A DNA stretch of 64,000 nt from Acidimicrobiales bacterium (GTDB lineage: Bacteria > Actinomycetota > Acidimicrobiia > Acidimicrobiales > SHLQ01), in contig JAHDEJ010000004.1 in assembly GCA_020628865.1 (NCBI GenBank), positions 142,103 through 206,102 on the forward strand, given 5' to 3'. Both the position numbers and the translations under genes were made by a program. Under the pieces are notes generated by a model, which saw only the letters and a list, made by a program, of their open reading frames with translations, was not told the DNA's origin and searched no databases. This document shows positions 45,797 to 55,487 of this stretch, piece after piece (within the stretch, counting starts at the first letter, position 1; every line of letters begins with the position of its first letter).

Positions 45797-48777
45797 CAGA
45801 TGCTCGCTTCCGGTTCCTGGCCGGACGTGGCCGAGAGGTCGAGTTGCAACAGGTCCCGGAGCTCATCCGTGGAGAGTTCGGTGAGCCAGCTCTCGTCCGA
45901 ACCCACCACCGACTCTGCCAGCCGGCGCTTCTCGGTGAGCAACACGTCGATGCGTTCCTCGAGCGTTCCCCGGCAGACGAGTTTGTGCACGAACACGGTC
46001 TGCGTCTGGCCGATTCGCCATGAGCGGTCCGTTGCCTGATCCTCGACGGCAGGATTCCACCAGCGGTCGTAGTGGATCACGCGGCTTGCGGCGGTGAGGT
46101 TGAGCCCGGTACCGCCGGCGCGCAGCGAGATGAGCTGCACCGGTGGGCCGTCGCCGCTCTGGAACTCTGCCACCATCCGATCGCGCTGCGCCCGCGTGGT
46201 GCCGCCATGGAGGAACGGCGCGTCGACCGAGTGTCGGTCGTTGATGTGTGCCGAGAGCAGCTTGCCCATCTCGCGGTACTGGGTGAAGACGATGACCTGC
46301 TCCTCGGACTCGAGGATCGTGTCGAGGAGCTCGTCGAACCGTTCGAGCTTGCCGGAGCGACGGCTCTCTCCGACGGAGGGTTCGGCGAGGTAGTGGGCGG
46401 GGTGGTTGCACAGCTGCTTGAGGCGGGTGAGCGTCGCCAACACGAGCCCTCGACGTTCCATGCCGGTCGACGTGGCGACGGTCTTGAGGAAGTCGTCGAC
46501 GATCGCCTGATACAAGCCCGCCTGCTCCGGTGTGAGGCTCGCCCATTCCACCTGCTCGACCTTGTCGGGAAGATCGGGCACGAGGCTGCGGTCGGCCTTG
46601 CTGCGCCGCAGCACGAACGGCGCCGTCAGCCGGCGGAGTGCGAGCGTGGCGTTCTCGTCGTTGGCCGTTTCGATCGGGACTGCGAACGTCTCCCGGAACC
46701 AGGTGATGCCGCCGAGCATGCCCGGGTTGATGGCATCGAGGATGGCCCAGAGTTCGGTGAGCCGGTTCTCGACCGGCGTTCCCGTCAGGCCGACGCGCTG
46801 GAGCGATCGGAAGCTCCGGACGGTGCGAGCCGCGTTGGTCTGATGGTTCTTGATCGCCTGCGCCTCGTCGCACACCACGACGTCCCAATCGATGGCGGCG
46901 AATTCGTCGGCCACGCGGGAGGCGGTGCCGTAGGTGGTGATGACGACGTCGTGCTTTCCGGCCTGCTCGACGAGGTCGGCGCCGCGGGGTCGATCGGGGC
47001 CGTGAGCGATGAAGACCGACAGCTCCGGCGCGAAGCGAGCAGCCTCGGCCTCCCAGTTGGCGACGACCGAGAGCGGGCAGATGACGAGGTGGGGAAGCGA
47101 CGAGTGGTTGTTGTGGAGGCGATCGAGCGTGCGTTGCAGCAGGTGGGCGAGTGCCGTCGGCGTCTTGCCGAGACCCATGTCGTCGGCCAGGCAGCCACCG
47201 AGGCCGAGGCGTCCGAGGAACTGGAGCCAGCTCAGGGCGCGGCGCTGGTACGGCCGCAGCTCGCCGACGAACCCGGATGGTTCGCGGGCTTCCTTCAATT
47301 CATCGTCGGGTAGCCCGGCGAGCAGCTCGGCAACCCAACCGTCAGCGGACAGGTCCTCGTCGCCGTTGGAATGATCGAGGGCCTCGACCGACTGCCTCAG
47401 GAGTTCGGCTGGGCTCAGCTCGCTCGCGTGCTCCTGCTGATGATCCAGCCGGCGGAGCACCCGGTTGATTTCGCGGCGATCGATCTGGACCCATTCGCCG
47501 CGCAGGGCGACCACGTCGGCGGCAGAGTTCGCGAGCGCCTCGAGTTCCTCGGGGGTGAGCGAGAGGTCGCCGAGGGCAACGCCCCAGTCCACCTCGACCA
47601 TTGCTGAACCGATTCCGACGGCGGGGGAGGAAAAGGTGGGGGCCGATGCCTTTGCCGTGAGGCGGGCGGAGCGTTGGATCATGTCCGTCGGTGTGACGAT
47701 CGGAAGACCGGCGCGGCGGCACAGGGCGAGCGAGTCTGTCAGCAGGTCGGAGACGTCGGAGACCGGGAGTTCCAGTTCGCTCGGTTCGAGTTCGTCGGCG
47801 AGGGGGACGAACATTCCGAGCTGGGCGACGAGTCGATCGATCAGCTGGGTCATGCGAATCCGCAGCGGAATCAGGGACGCACCGTCGGCGAAGGCGAGAG
47901 CGGCGTCGTTCCCGGACCACACATCGGCGAACCCGACGCTGGCACCGTCGGAGCCGACCACGTCGAGTTGCAGGAGCCACGGCGCGAAGGGCTCGTCCAT
48001 CTCGGGAGGAAGCAGGCGGCCGCGGAAGGTGACCTCTGGGGCGCCCTCGATGACACTCTCCACCTCGCTCAGCGCAGTCGACCATTCCGCAAAGGCGGTT
48101 TCGTGTGCGGGGGTGTCGCCGATGAACACCCGGTCCCGGCCCGAGAGCGCAGTGGTGACGCGGCGCAACGCGACGACGGCGGAGGAGCGGGCTCGAGGGA
48201 GAGGCGGTCGCCAGTCGATCTCGGACAGCGTGCTTCGGCACAGGCCGTCGACGAGGACGGTGACGAGTTCCGACGTCTGGGTGAGCGCCGGGCGGTCGTC
48301 GAGTGCCCAGATCGCAGGAGGAGCCGCATCGGCGAGCTGTTGAAGTGCAACACCGACCGGGTCGTCGGTCAGCACACTCCAGCGCGCCTCCCACCGCAGG
48401 CCCGACGTGCTGAGCGCCGGCAGCATCCGCCGAGAGGCGACGATCTCACCGGCGAGGCGAACGGCATGGTGAAGCCAGATGAGTGATGCGGACCAGGTGT
48501 CGGTCGGCGAGCGGTGGAGCAGGACGTTGGCGAGGCCGTCGGCGTCGATCTCGAGGGCCGTGATCTGCTGTTGGCCGATCGCAGCCGCAGCATCGTCCGG
48601 CAGGGTGTGGCCCACGGCCCGATCGGAGACGAACGGGCGAATCGTGGAGCCGAGCGTGCGCTCACACAGCGTCATCACGTCGCCGTACGCCGCGTTGGGA
48701 TTGCGACTCCACGCGCCGAATCCCGGGCCGAGCCAGGTGACGACGAGGTCGTGAAGCGGGGGAGACGACTGGACCAC
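45793..48777 (-). CDS. SNF2-family DNA-dependent ATPase
   Basis: A 994-residue SF2 protein of the HepA/SNF2 type. After an N-terminal half of about 480 residues (family-specific), the helicase core has ADDMGLGKTPTALAHLL (motif I), VVCDEAQAIKN (DEAQ-box), LTGTPVENRLTELWA, and helicase-C motifs VIFTQYREMGKLL and HYDRWWNPAVEDQATDRSWRIGQ. Such proteins move along DNA and remodel protein-DNA complexes. Starts GTG at 48777. Lies downstream of a DNA end-processing operon on the same strand. Confidence 0.88.
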   Translation of the reverse strand: MVQSSPPLHDLVVTWLGPGFGAWSRNPNAAYGDVMTLCERTLGSTIRPFVSDRAVGHTLPDDAAAAIGQQQITALEIDADGLANVLLHRSPTDTWSASLIWLHHAVRLAGEIVASRRMLPALSTSGLRWEARWSVLTDDPVGVALQQLADAAPPAIWALDDRPALTQTSELVTVLVDGLCRSTLSEIDWRPPLPRARSSAVVALRRVTTALSGRDRVFIGDTPAHETAFAEWSTALSEVESVIEGAPEVTFRGRLLPPEMDEPFAPWLLQLDVVGSDGASVGFADVWSGNDAALAFADGASLIPLRIRMTQLIDRLVAQLGMFVPLADELEPSELELPVSDVSDLLTDSLALCRRAGLPIVTPTDMIQRSARLTAKASAPTFSSPAVGIGSAMVEVDWGVALGDLSLTPEELEALANSAADVVALRGEWVQIDRREINRVLRRLDHQQEHASELSPAELLRQSVEALDHSNGDEDLSADGWVAELLAGLPDDELKEAREPSGFVGELRPYQRRALSWLQFLGRLGLGGCLADDMGLGKTPTALAHLLQRTLDRLHNNHSSLPHLVICPLSVVANWEAEAARFAPELSVFIAHGPDRPRGADLVEQAGKHDVVITTYGTASRVADEFAAIDWDVVVCDEAQAIKNHQTNAARTVRSFRSLQRVGLTGTPVENRLTELWAILDAINPGMLGGITWFRETFAVPIETANDENATLALRRLTAPFVLRRSKADRSLVPDLPDKVEQVEWASLTPEQAGLYQAIVDDFLKTVATSTGMERRGLVLATLTRLKQLCNHPAHYLAEPSVGESRRSGKLERFDELLDTILESEEQVIVFTQYREMGKLLSAHINDRHSVDAPFLHGGTTRAQRDRMVAEFQSGDGPPVQLISLRAGGTGLNLTAASRVIHYDRWWNPAVEDQATDRSWRIGQTQTVFVHKLVCRGTLEERIDVLLTEKRRLAESVVGSDESWLTELSTDELRDLLQLDLSATSGQEPEASIW

Positions 48778-48825
48778 CCATCCACGATAGCGATGCGCCC
48801 GACAAACGAATCGGCCGCCGCCGCT

Positions 48826-49533
48826 TTATGGGGCGAGCTTCTCGGAATCCAACCAGGCTCGGATGGACCGCAATCCGCTCGCATAGTGGTGCGTCATCTG
48901 CTCTGGCCCGTACTGAAGGTCGCTGGCGACGGGGCATGCCGAGCGGGAGAAGCACTGGAACTCGCATGCGGAATCGACGGGCGCCCGATGCTCGGCGCAC
49001 GCCCGAAGGTTGAACCTGTCCGCAAGGGAAACGGCCTCGACCGGGCAGGCGGAGACACAGGGCGTGTCCACGCAAGATGCGCAGGGGTGCAGCCCCGGCT
49101 CGGGCGCCGTGCTGAGGTCGAGGTCGCAGACGAATGCGATGCGGTGGGCGATCCACAGGCCGTGGGTCGGATGGATCGTGATGCCGAGCGGCGAGGGATC
49201 CCCCCAGCCGACGGCCGTTGCGAGCTGCCCCAGCGGCAGTCGGACCGAGCCGGGGTACACGATCGTCCACTCGGCGTTCGGAGCGTGGGTGGCGAACCAG
49301 TCGGTCACGAGTGCTTGGACCGTGTCGTCGAAGGGATCGTCGGCGTCGAGGTTGTGGCGCACACTCCGCTCCCAGAGGGTGCGGCCCCGCTGGCCGAGCA
49401 GGACCAGCGAACGATGGCCGTCCAGATCGACGCCGTCGTCGATGAGTGCCTGGTGCGCGGCGTCTCCCAGTTCTGCGAGCGGGATGGCCGCCTGCAGCGC
49501 GAGGCCGGCTTCGGCGAGTTCAGGAAACAGCAT
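48826..49533 (-). CDS. 4Fe-4S protein, epoxyqueuosine-reductase-like fold
   Basis: A 235-residue protein with a ferredoxin-type cluster site CASCVDTPCVSACPVEA and further cysteines near the C-terminus (CEFQC). The arrangement recalls the ferredoxin part of epoxyqueuosine reductase-like proteins, but it is much shorter and lacks the cobalamin half. It overlaps the NurA-like gene by 14 bases and closes that operon. Exact reaction unknown. Confidence 0.65.
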   Translation of the reverse strand: MLFPELAEAGLALQAAIPLAELGDAAHQALIDDGVDLDGHRSLVLLGQRGRTLWERSVRHNLDADDPFDDTVQALVTDWFATHAPNAEWTIVYPGSVRLPLGQLATAVGWGDPSPLGITIHPTHGLWIAHRIAFVCDLDLSTAPEPGLHPCASCVDTPCVSACPVEAVSLADRFNLRACAEHRAPVDSACEFQCFSRSACPVASDLQYGPEQMTHHYASGLRSIRAWLDSEKLAP

Positions 49534-50458
49534 CGCTTGTGGGTCGGGCCGCAGCTCGGAGCGCCCGTTGAAGAAGACGCTGGTCGCCCAGGCGTCGACG
49601 GAGTTCGTTCTCGAGTCCCTTGATCGGATACAGGTTCTGCGGGGCCCGGTTCTCCTTGTGGGGTTCGCTCGCGAAGCGGGGGAGTGCCGCGGTGACGGTG
49701 TCGGCCAGCAACGTTGCCGCTTCGACCGTGCCGTCGCCAGCGCTCTCCAGCCGGATGATGCCGGCCCAACCGTGCGTCCGCGGACCCGGTAGGCGTACGT
49801 ACCAACTCCATCGGGCGAATCCGGTCGAACCGATCAGGAACATGGGGGTCCGCTGGCCGGCGTCGAGCGCGCCGACGACCCGCTGCAACCGATCTTCCAG
49901 ATACTGCACGTGCTGGGTCTTGATCAGCCCGACCGCCCTCGCCGTGCGCCGGCCTCGGAGCGGCCCGTCGAAGACGATGAGGTCGTCGGCGTCGACCTCG
50001 GGAACGATTGTCGTCTCCAGGTCGGTCATCAGGTCATGGATGCCGAGATAGAGATCTTCGGGTGACCCGGTCGACACCTCGTGATGTTCGTACACGCCGA
50101 GGTCGGTGACGATGTCGCCCACGGAATCGGCCGGTGGGGTGAACACGGCCCGTCGTACCTGCGCTCCGACGACTTCCGCCCGTCCGGGCGTGCAGACGAC
50201 GGCGCCGGCTGCGACGGTCGCGCACGATCCGGGCAGCACCAGGCCGTCGTCGGTGACCCAGATGCGGGCGTCGATTCGGCGAACGCCGTCCACGAACCAC
50301 ATCGTCGGCGGATCGGACAATGGTGTTGGTGTGATCGGTGCCCACTCGTCAATCGGGATCTCGACCCCGGGCTCGACGACGTCGGTCGACGCATCGAGCG
50401 CTTCGGCATCTCCTCCCGTGCCATAGTCCGGGTCCCAGGACTCGACCGCGAACTCCAT
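49520..50458 (-). CDS. nurA: NurA-like 5'-3' nuclease
   Basis: A 312-residue protein. The motif WFVDGVRRIDARIW (Asp57) near the N-terminus and the later LIVFDGPL strand fit the NurA fold, an RNase H-like nuclease whose first Asp binds metal. NurA partners the HerA translocase in resecting DNA ends in archaea and some bacteria. A HerA-like ATPase and both Mre11/Rad50 homologues are encoded just upstream on the same strand. The ATG at 50458 overlaps the PPOX stop (TGATG). Family assignment is by motif and context. Confidence 0.68.
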   Translation of the reverse strand: MEFAVESWDPDYGTGGDAEALDASTDVVEPGVEIPIDEWAPITPTPLSDPPTMWFVDGVRRIDARIWVTDDGLVLPGSCATVAAGAVVCTPGRAEVVGAQVRRAVFTPPADSVGDIVTDLGVYEHHEVSTGSPEDLYLGIHDLMTDLETTIVPEVDADDLIVFDGPLRGRRTARAVGLIKTQHVQYLEDRLQRVVGALDAGQRTPMFLIGSTGFARWSWYVRLPGPRTHGWAGIIRLESAGDGTVEAATLLADTVTAALPRFASEPHKENRAPQNLYPIKGLENELRRRLGDQRLLQRALRAAARPTSDAVS

Positions 50459-51003
50459 CAGTTCCTGTCCACGGCGGGCAGCCCATCGATCGACGTCGTG
50501 TTCTTCTTGGCCCAATAGGCCTCGATCTCTTGGTCGTCCTTGCCGTCCCAATGGTTGGAGAGCGTCGGGCGCTCCTCGACGAAGTCCATGAACGGCACCG
50601 AGAAGCCGCAGGAGTTCGAGGTTCGGTCGATGTCGGCCACGATGACGGAGCGGGTGCCGGGCGCAGGATCGAAGTGGGCGATGAGCTCGTCGAAGTCGTC
50701 GTCGCCGGGACGCACAGCGCGGCCGGAACCGTACAACCGACAGATGTTCGGCTTGCCCTTGAACGCGCAGAACATGAAGGTGATCCGGCCGTTGTCCCGG
50801 AGATGGGCGATCGTTTCGGCCCCGCTGCCGGTCAGGTCGAGGTACGCGACCCGATGATCGTCGAGGATGCGGAACGCGTCGTAGCCCTTCGGCGACACGT
50901 TGACCCGACCGCCGTCGCTCGGGGCCGTCGCCACGAAGAACATGTGCTGCTCGGCGATGAACGCTCGCATGGCCGGCGTGATCGAGTCGAACGCCCGACC
51001 CAT
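50458..51003 (-). CDS. Pyridoxamine 5'-phosphate oxidase-family flavoprotein
   Basis: A 181-residue split-barrel protein. MFFVATAPSDGGRVNVSPKG and FMFCAFKGKPNICRLYGSGRAV match the PPOX family that binds FMN or F420. Substrate unknown. ATG at 51003 overlaps the haloalkane dehalogenase stop (TGATG). Its place within a DNA repair operon is unexplained. Confidence 0.8.
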   Translation of the reverse strand: MGRAFDSITPAMRAFIAEQHMFFVATAPSDGGRVNVSPKGYDAFRILDDHRVAYLDLTGSGAETIAHLRDNGRITFMFCAFKGKPNICRLYGSGRAVRPGDDDFDELIAHFDPAPGTRSVIVADIDRTSNSCGFSVPFMDFVEERPTLSNHWDGKDDQEIEAYWAKKNTTSIDGLPAVDRN

Positions 51004-51914
51004 CAGTCGGCCATCCAGTCGACCATCGTCTGCGCGATGAGTGGGCCGCAATCCTCCTGCAGGAAGTGGCCTCCGCCTTCGATGATCACGTGGGGCTGGC
51101 CCTCCGCGCCCGGAACCTCCCGCTCGAAGATGCGGTGCCCGCCGCCGGTCACCGGATCCTGATCGCTGAACGTCGTGAGCAGCGGCTTCGTCCAGCCGCG
51201 CAGCACCTCCCATGCGGCGAGGTTCGCCGGGACGGCCGGATCATCGGGTTCCACGGGAACGAGCGCAGGCCAGATCCGGGCGCCCGCCTTGTAGGACTCA
51301 TCCGGGTATGGGGCTTCGTATGCCGCCACGACGCCATCGCTCAGCTCGGTGCTGGTGGCGCCCTGAAGAATCATCCCGATCGGCAGGATGTCGACCGTCT
51401 GGGAGAACGTCCGCCACTGGTCGAACGCCTCCGACATGCCGTGACCGGTCGGCAGTCCGGTGTTGCCGACGACAATCCGAGCGAACCGGTCAGGGTGTTC
51501 ACCGACGAGGCGCAGGCCGACAAGCCCGCCCCAGTCCTGGCCGAAGAAGATCACGTTCTGCAGGTCGAGATGCTCGAAGAGCAGCTGGCGCATCCATTCC
51601 ACGTGTCGGGCGTAGGTGTAGTCGTCGGTCGCCGTCGGCTTGTCGGACTTCCCGAAACCGACCTGATCCGGTGCGATGCAGCGGTAACCGGCGTCGACGA
51701 GGACGGGAATCATCGTGCGGTAGAGGTAGCTCCAACTGGGCTCTCCGTGGAGCAACAGGACCGGCGGACCGTCGGCGGGCCCTTCGTCGAGGTAGTGCAC
51801 CCGGATCGCGGGTGCGGTCGGGTCGTCCGGAGTGGACACCTCGGCCCAGTGCGGAGCGAAGGGATAGTCGGGAAGCGACTCGAAGCGATCATCGGGCGTG
51901 CGCAGCAGTTCCAT
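51003..51914 (-). CDS. Haloalkane dehalogenase (alpha/beta hydrolase)
   Basis: A 303-residue hydrolase most like subfamily I haloalkane dehalogenases such as DhlA. It has HGEPSWSYLYR (56-66), FGKSDKP, nucleophile Asp127 in GQDWGG with the adjacent Trp128 typical of halide binding, and a C-terminal catalytic His in GGGHFLQED. ATG at 51914 overlaps the sbcC stop (TGATG). The natural substrate may not be halogenated. Confidence 0.8.
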   Translation of the reverse strand: MELLRTPDDRFESLPDYPFAPHWAEVSTPDDPTAPAIRVHYLDEGPADGPPVLLLHGEPSWSYLYRTMIPVLVDAGYRCIAPDQVGFGKSDKPTATDDYTYARHVEWMRQLLFEHLDLQNVIFFGQDWGGLVGLRLVGEHPDRFARIVVGNTGLPTGHGMSEAFDQWRTFSQTVDILPIGMILQGATSTELSDGVVAAYEAPYPDESYKAGARIWPALVPVEPDDPAVPANLAAWEVLRGWTKPLLTTFSDQDPVTGGGHRIFEREVPGAEGQPHVIIEGGGHFLQEDCGPLIAQTMVDWMAD

Positions 51915-54295
51915 CAGCCGATGGTAGTCCGGGTGACCGTCGAGCCTGTCGGCGTTCTTCCCACCTCGAATCGGACCGGGATCCGGTCTGCGAGCTCGCG
52001 GATGTGCGTGACGACACCGATCATCCTGCCCTCGGCGCCGAGGTCCTCGATTGCGGCAGCGACGACGTCGAGGGTCTCCGGGTCGAGCGTGCCGAAGCCT
52101 TCGTCGAGGAACATCGATTCGATGCGGGCGGCGCCCTCTGGCGCGAGATCGGCGATGTTGTCGGCCAGCGCCAGTGCCAGCGAGAGCGACGCAAGAAACG
52201 TCTCCCCTCCGGAGAGGGTCCGTGCACCGCGAACCTCGTCGGCGTTGCGGTGGTCGCGGATCGAGAAGTCGGTTCCGTCCGTCAGGAGCGAATAGGCACC
52301 ACCCGACAATCCGAAGAGTCGATCGGTGGCCCGTTCGGCCAGCGCGTGCATCACGTCGGCCATGAGCCACTGCTCGAATCCCCGTGCGTTGAGCAGGCGG
52401 CCGAGCTCGGAGGCGACGGCATGGCTCGTGGACAACGCAGCGATCCGCTCATTGGTCCGGGCCTGTGCCGCCTGCTCCGCTTCGAGTGCAGCGAGGCCGG
52501 CTTGTGCCCGCCCGATCTCGGCCGCGATCCAGGCGACCGGATCGGCCGGCGTGGATCCGCCGTCGTGCGGACGACAGAGATCGGCAATCACCTTCCGATG
52601 TTTCTCGGCCTGCTTCGTTGCAGCCCGGGCGGCCGCCGACACGGTCTTGCGCCGAGCCTTCGCCTCGGTGAGTTGCTCCTTCGACCAGGCGATCAGCTCC
52701 TGCCAGTCGTCGGCGATCGACGCCTCGCCCGGCCGGGGCGGTTCGAGCTCGGCGAGTTGGTCTCGGGCATCGGTGAGCTGGCGTCGGAGGTTTGCGGCTT
52801 CGTCTTCGAGCTCGTTGAGGCCGGCTTCCGCCGTCTGGAGCGCAGCCAGTGCGGCCTCGGCCCGGTTGCGGGCCTTGTCCAATGCCGTCCCTGCCTTGCG
52901 GGCCGCTCGCAACGCAGCGTTCGTGGACTTCAGGTCGGGAGCATCCTCGAGCAGGCCGTCGAGTTCGTGCTGGCGCAGGGTCAGTGTCTCGACGGTTGCG
53001 TCGGCCCGGGCCCACCTGTCATCGGCGTCGGCCTGGGCTGCTGCGGCCACGTCCGCTTCGGCCTTCCGTTCGTCCACCACGGCACCGAGCGCCTCGAGCT
53101 CGGCGGACACGTCGTGGTCGGGCAGCGCCGCCACCGTTTGTTCGCACACCGGGCAAGGCTCGCCGATCTCGAGCTGCTCGCGCAGTCCGGCGGCGCCGGC
53201 CCGAACCCGGGCGTCGTCGCGGGCTTCGACCGCCTCGGCCAACGCCGCCTGGTTCGCCAGGTTCGCCGCTTCGGCGACGCTGCGCTCCTTCGCGGCGGCG
53301 TCGCGGGTCGTCGTTGCCTCGGCGATCTGTGTCCCGACATCTGCCCGTTCGGCGTGGAGCTCCAGCCACCGTTCCAGGTCACCGATCGATTCGTGTTCCT
53401 CGGCAGCCTGGTGCGCCTCGGCGAGTTCGCTCGCCGCCGCCTCGGCCCCGATCCGTGCGGTGTCACGGGCCTCCACCAACTTGCGGTGCGACGCCTCGAA
53501 CGTCTTTGCCTCCGGCGGCGCCTTCAACGCGTCGAGGTGATCGACCTGCTCGCCGACCTGTTCGACGAGCTCGTTCTGTTCCCGTTCCAGGAGCTCGGCG
53601 GCCGACAGCGACCCGACTTCTTCCGCAATCACGTCCTGCAACGCGGCGAGGCTCGTGACGTTCGCGGAAGCCTCGGCGACCATTGCGTCGGTGACGGTGT
53701 CCCGATCGTCCTGCTGCTCGACGAGCGCCTGTCGCTTGGTGTCGGCGGTGCGCGCTCGTTCACGAGCGGTTGCACCCATCGATCGGTACATCTCCATCCC
53801 GAGGAGTCGGCGGAGCAGACTCTGGCGAGCTTCGGGGGTCTCGGTGAGGAAGCGGGCGAACTCGCCCTGTGGCAGCACGACGGTCTTCGTGAACTGATCG
53901 AAGTCCAGACCGAGGAGCGCTTCGATCGCCTCGTCGAGCTCTCGGGCGTTGCCGGCGACGACGTCGCCGCTCGATTCGAGACGCGCCTCCTTCGTCGTGG
54001 CTCCCTTGGCGGTGCGGCGGACGATGCGGACCGCAGTGTGGGTCGAGTCGCCGACCGCGAAGTCGAGCCGTACCCGCGCCTCGGTCGAGAGCTGGTTGAT
54101 CACGGGAGCCACGAGGTTGCTGGACTTGTAGCGAACCACGCTTCCGTAGAGCGCAAAGATGATGCCGTCGATGATGGTGGACTTTCCTGCACCCGTCGGG
54201 CCGACGAATGCCAGCAGGTCCAGGTCGGTGAAGTCGACGATGGTCTCTTCGCGGAAGGTGGAGAAGCCCTTGAGCTCCAGGCGGATCGGGCGCAT
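51914..54295 (-). CDS. sbcC: DNA end-processing ATPase SbcC (Rad50)
   Basis: A 793-residue SMC-like ATPase. Walker A GPTGAGKST is at 32-40 and QGEFARFL lies after the first coiled-coil start. Long Glu/Ala-rich coiled coils surround a Rad50 zinc hook CPVC in GEPCPVCEQT near the middle. The C-terminal ABC signature is LSGGETFLASLSLALAL with Walker B SMFLDEGFGTLD. With SbcD it opens hairpins and processes double-strand breaks. ATG overlaps the sbcD stop (TGATG). Somewhat shorter than E. coli SbcC (1048), mainly in the coils. Confidence 0.93.
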   Translation of the reverse strand: MRPIRLELKGFSTFREETIVDFTDLDLLAFVGPTGAGKSTIIDGIIFALYGSVVRYKSSNLVAPVINQLSTEARVRLDFAVGDSTHTAVRIVRRTAKGATTKEARLESSGDVVAGNARELDEAIEALLGLDFDQFTKTVVLPQGEFARFLTETPEARQSLLRRLLGMEMYRSMGATARERARTADTKRQALVEQQDDRDTVTDAMVAEASANVTSLAALQDVIAEEVGSLSAAELLEREQNELVEQVGEQVDHLDALKAPPEAKTFEASHRKLVEARDTARIGAEAAASELAEAHQAAEEHESIGDLERWLELHAERADVGTQIAEATTTRDAAAKERSVAEAANLANQAALAEAVEARDDARVRAGAAGLREQLEIGEPCPVCEQTVAALPDHDVSAELEALGAVVDERKAEADVAAAAQADADDRWARADATVETLTLRQHELDGLLEDAPDLKSTNAALRAARKAGTALDKARNRAEAALAALQTAEAGLNELEDEAANLRRQLTDARDQLAELEPPRPGEASIADDWQELIAWSKEQLTEAKARRKTVSAAARAATKQAEKHRKVIADLCRPHDGGSTPADPVAWIAAEIGRAQAGLAALEAEQAAQARTNERIAALSTSHAVASELGRLLNARGFEQWLMADVMHALAERATDRLFGLSGGAYSLLTDGTDFSIRDHRNADEVRGARTLSGGETFLASLSLALALADNIADLAPEGAARIESMFLDEGFGTLDPETLDVVAAAIEDLGAEGRMIGVVTHIRELADRIPVRFEVGRTPTGSTVTRTTIG

Positions 54296-55443
54296 CAGGT
54301 CGACCGTCCCAGCTCGTCCTCGAGCAGCTCCCGGAAGAGCGACTCCACCCGCTCGTCCTCGACCCCGAGTTCGGCGAGGTAGTCGGTGAACAGCTCCATC
54401 GGATCTCGGCCGGTTCGTCGCGGCCGGTCTTCGTCGGCGCGGTCCGGCGGCTGCGCGATCTGGACGTCGACGACCCGGTCGCCCAGCAGGTTGCGGACGT
54501 CGTCTGCGAGGTCGGGCCGGCGGGCCTCGTCCACTCGAACCCGCAACCAGGCGTCGTCGTCGGCAACCTCCGATCGGAGCGCATCGAGGGTGCCGCTGAC
54601 CGTTCGCAACGACCTCCCCGAAGTGAGCGGCAGGGCGTCCACCGCGGCCGGTGCCCCGGGTTCGACGTCGACCAGGTTCACCTGCTTTCGCTGCGACCCC
54701 TCGCTGAAATCCAGTTGGAGGGGTGAGCCGCAGTAGTGGATCGGAGCGGGGCCGGCCAGCCGCTGTGGTCGATGGAGGTGGCCGAGCGCAACGTAGGACG
54801 CGGCGGCCGGAAAGCTCTGGCCGGTCACGGCGTACTCCTCGACCAGGTGGGCGAGGCGTTCCCCGCCGCCGATCTCCCCGCCGATGACGAACGCGTGCGC
54901 CATGAGGACGTTGACGGCATCGGGCTCGAATGGCTCGGCAAGAAGTTCGAGCAGGGTCCGCATGCGATCGGCGTAGGCGTTGGCGTGCTCGAAGGCGGCC
55001 TTGTCCATCAGGTCTGCGGCTCGGATGATGCCGCGTTGCGAAACGAAGGGGAGAAGGCCGAGGTTGCAACGCGTGCCGTCGATGTCGAGCGACAGGACAC
55101 CGCCGTCGTCGGGCCGGGCCGGCTCCGCGAGAAGGTGAATGTTCCCGAGCGAGAGAAGTGGAGTGACCGCAGCGAGGCGGCGCGCGTTGTCGTGGTTCCC
55201 GGCGATGACCGCCACGTGGGCACCCGTTTGGGCGAAGGCGAGGAGTGTCCGGTACACGAGGTCTTCGGCTTCGGGGGAGGGGGATGCGGTCTCGAACAGG
55301 TCGCCGGCGACGAGCACGAGGTCGACGGCATGCTCTTCGGTCAGTCCGACGATCTCAGCGAGGACGGCCTCATGTTCGTCGTGCCGGGAGTGTCCTCGGA
55401 TCTTCTTGCCGACGTGCCAGTCGGAGGTGTGCAGCAGCCGCAT
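54295..55443 (-). CDS. sbcD: Nuclease SbcD (Mre11)
   Basis: A 382-residue calcineurin-like phosphoesterase with HTSDWHVGK (motif I), LVLVAGDLFE (II), VIAGNHDN (III) and ALGHLHRPQ, plus YCGSPLQLDFSE. It is the metal-dependent nuclease partner of SbcC. First of six genes linked by overlapping stops and starts (sbcD-sbcC-dehalogenase-PPOX-nurA-4Fe4S). The palindromic repeats at 55488-55577 lie between it and the HerA-like gene. Confidence 0.93.
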   Translation of the reverse strand: MRLLHTSDWHVGKKIRGHSRHDEHEAVLAEIVGLTEEHAVDLVLVAGDLFETASPSPEAEDLVYRTLLAFAQTGAHVAVIAGNHDNARRLAAVTPLLSLGNIHLLAEPARPDDGGVLSLDIDGTRCNLGLLPFVSQRGIIRAADLMDKAAFEHANAYADRMRTLLELLAEPFEPDAVNVLMAHAFVIGGEIGGGERLAHLVEEYAVTGQSFPAAASYVALGHLHRPQRLAGPAPIHYCGSPLQLDFSEGSQRKQVNLVDVEPGAPAAVDALPLTSGRSLRTVSGTLDALRSEVADDDAWLRVRVDEARRPDLADDVRNLLGDRVVDVQIAQPPDRADEDRPRRTGRDPMELFTDYLAELGVEDERVESLFRELLEDELGRST

Positions 55444-55487
55444 CGGTCTCGACGCTACCGATCGGCGACCTGCTCCGAGACACCGTC

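Noticed and set aside
51212..54382. A 1056-codon plus-strand frame opposite sbcC
   Set aside because: It is the antisense shadow of sbcC and the dehalogenase; composition is Arg/Ser/Pro-rich and no family features are present.
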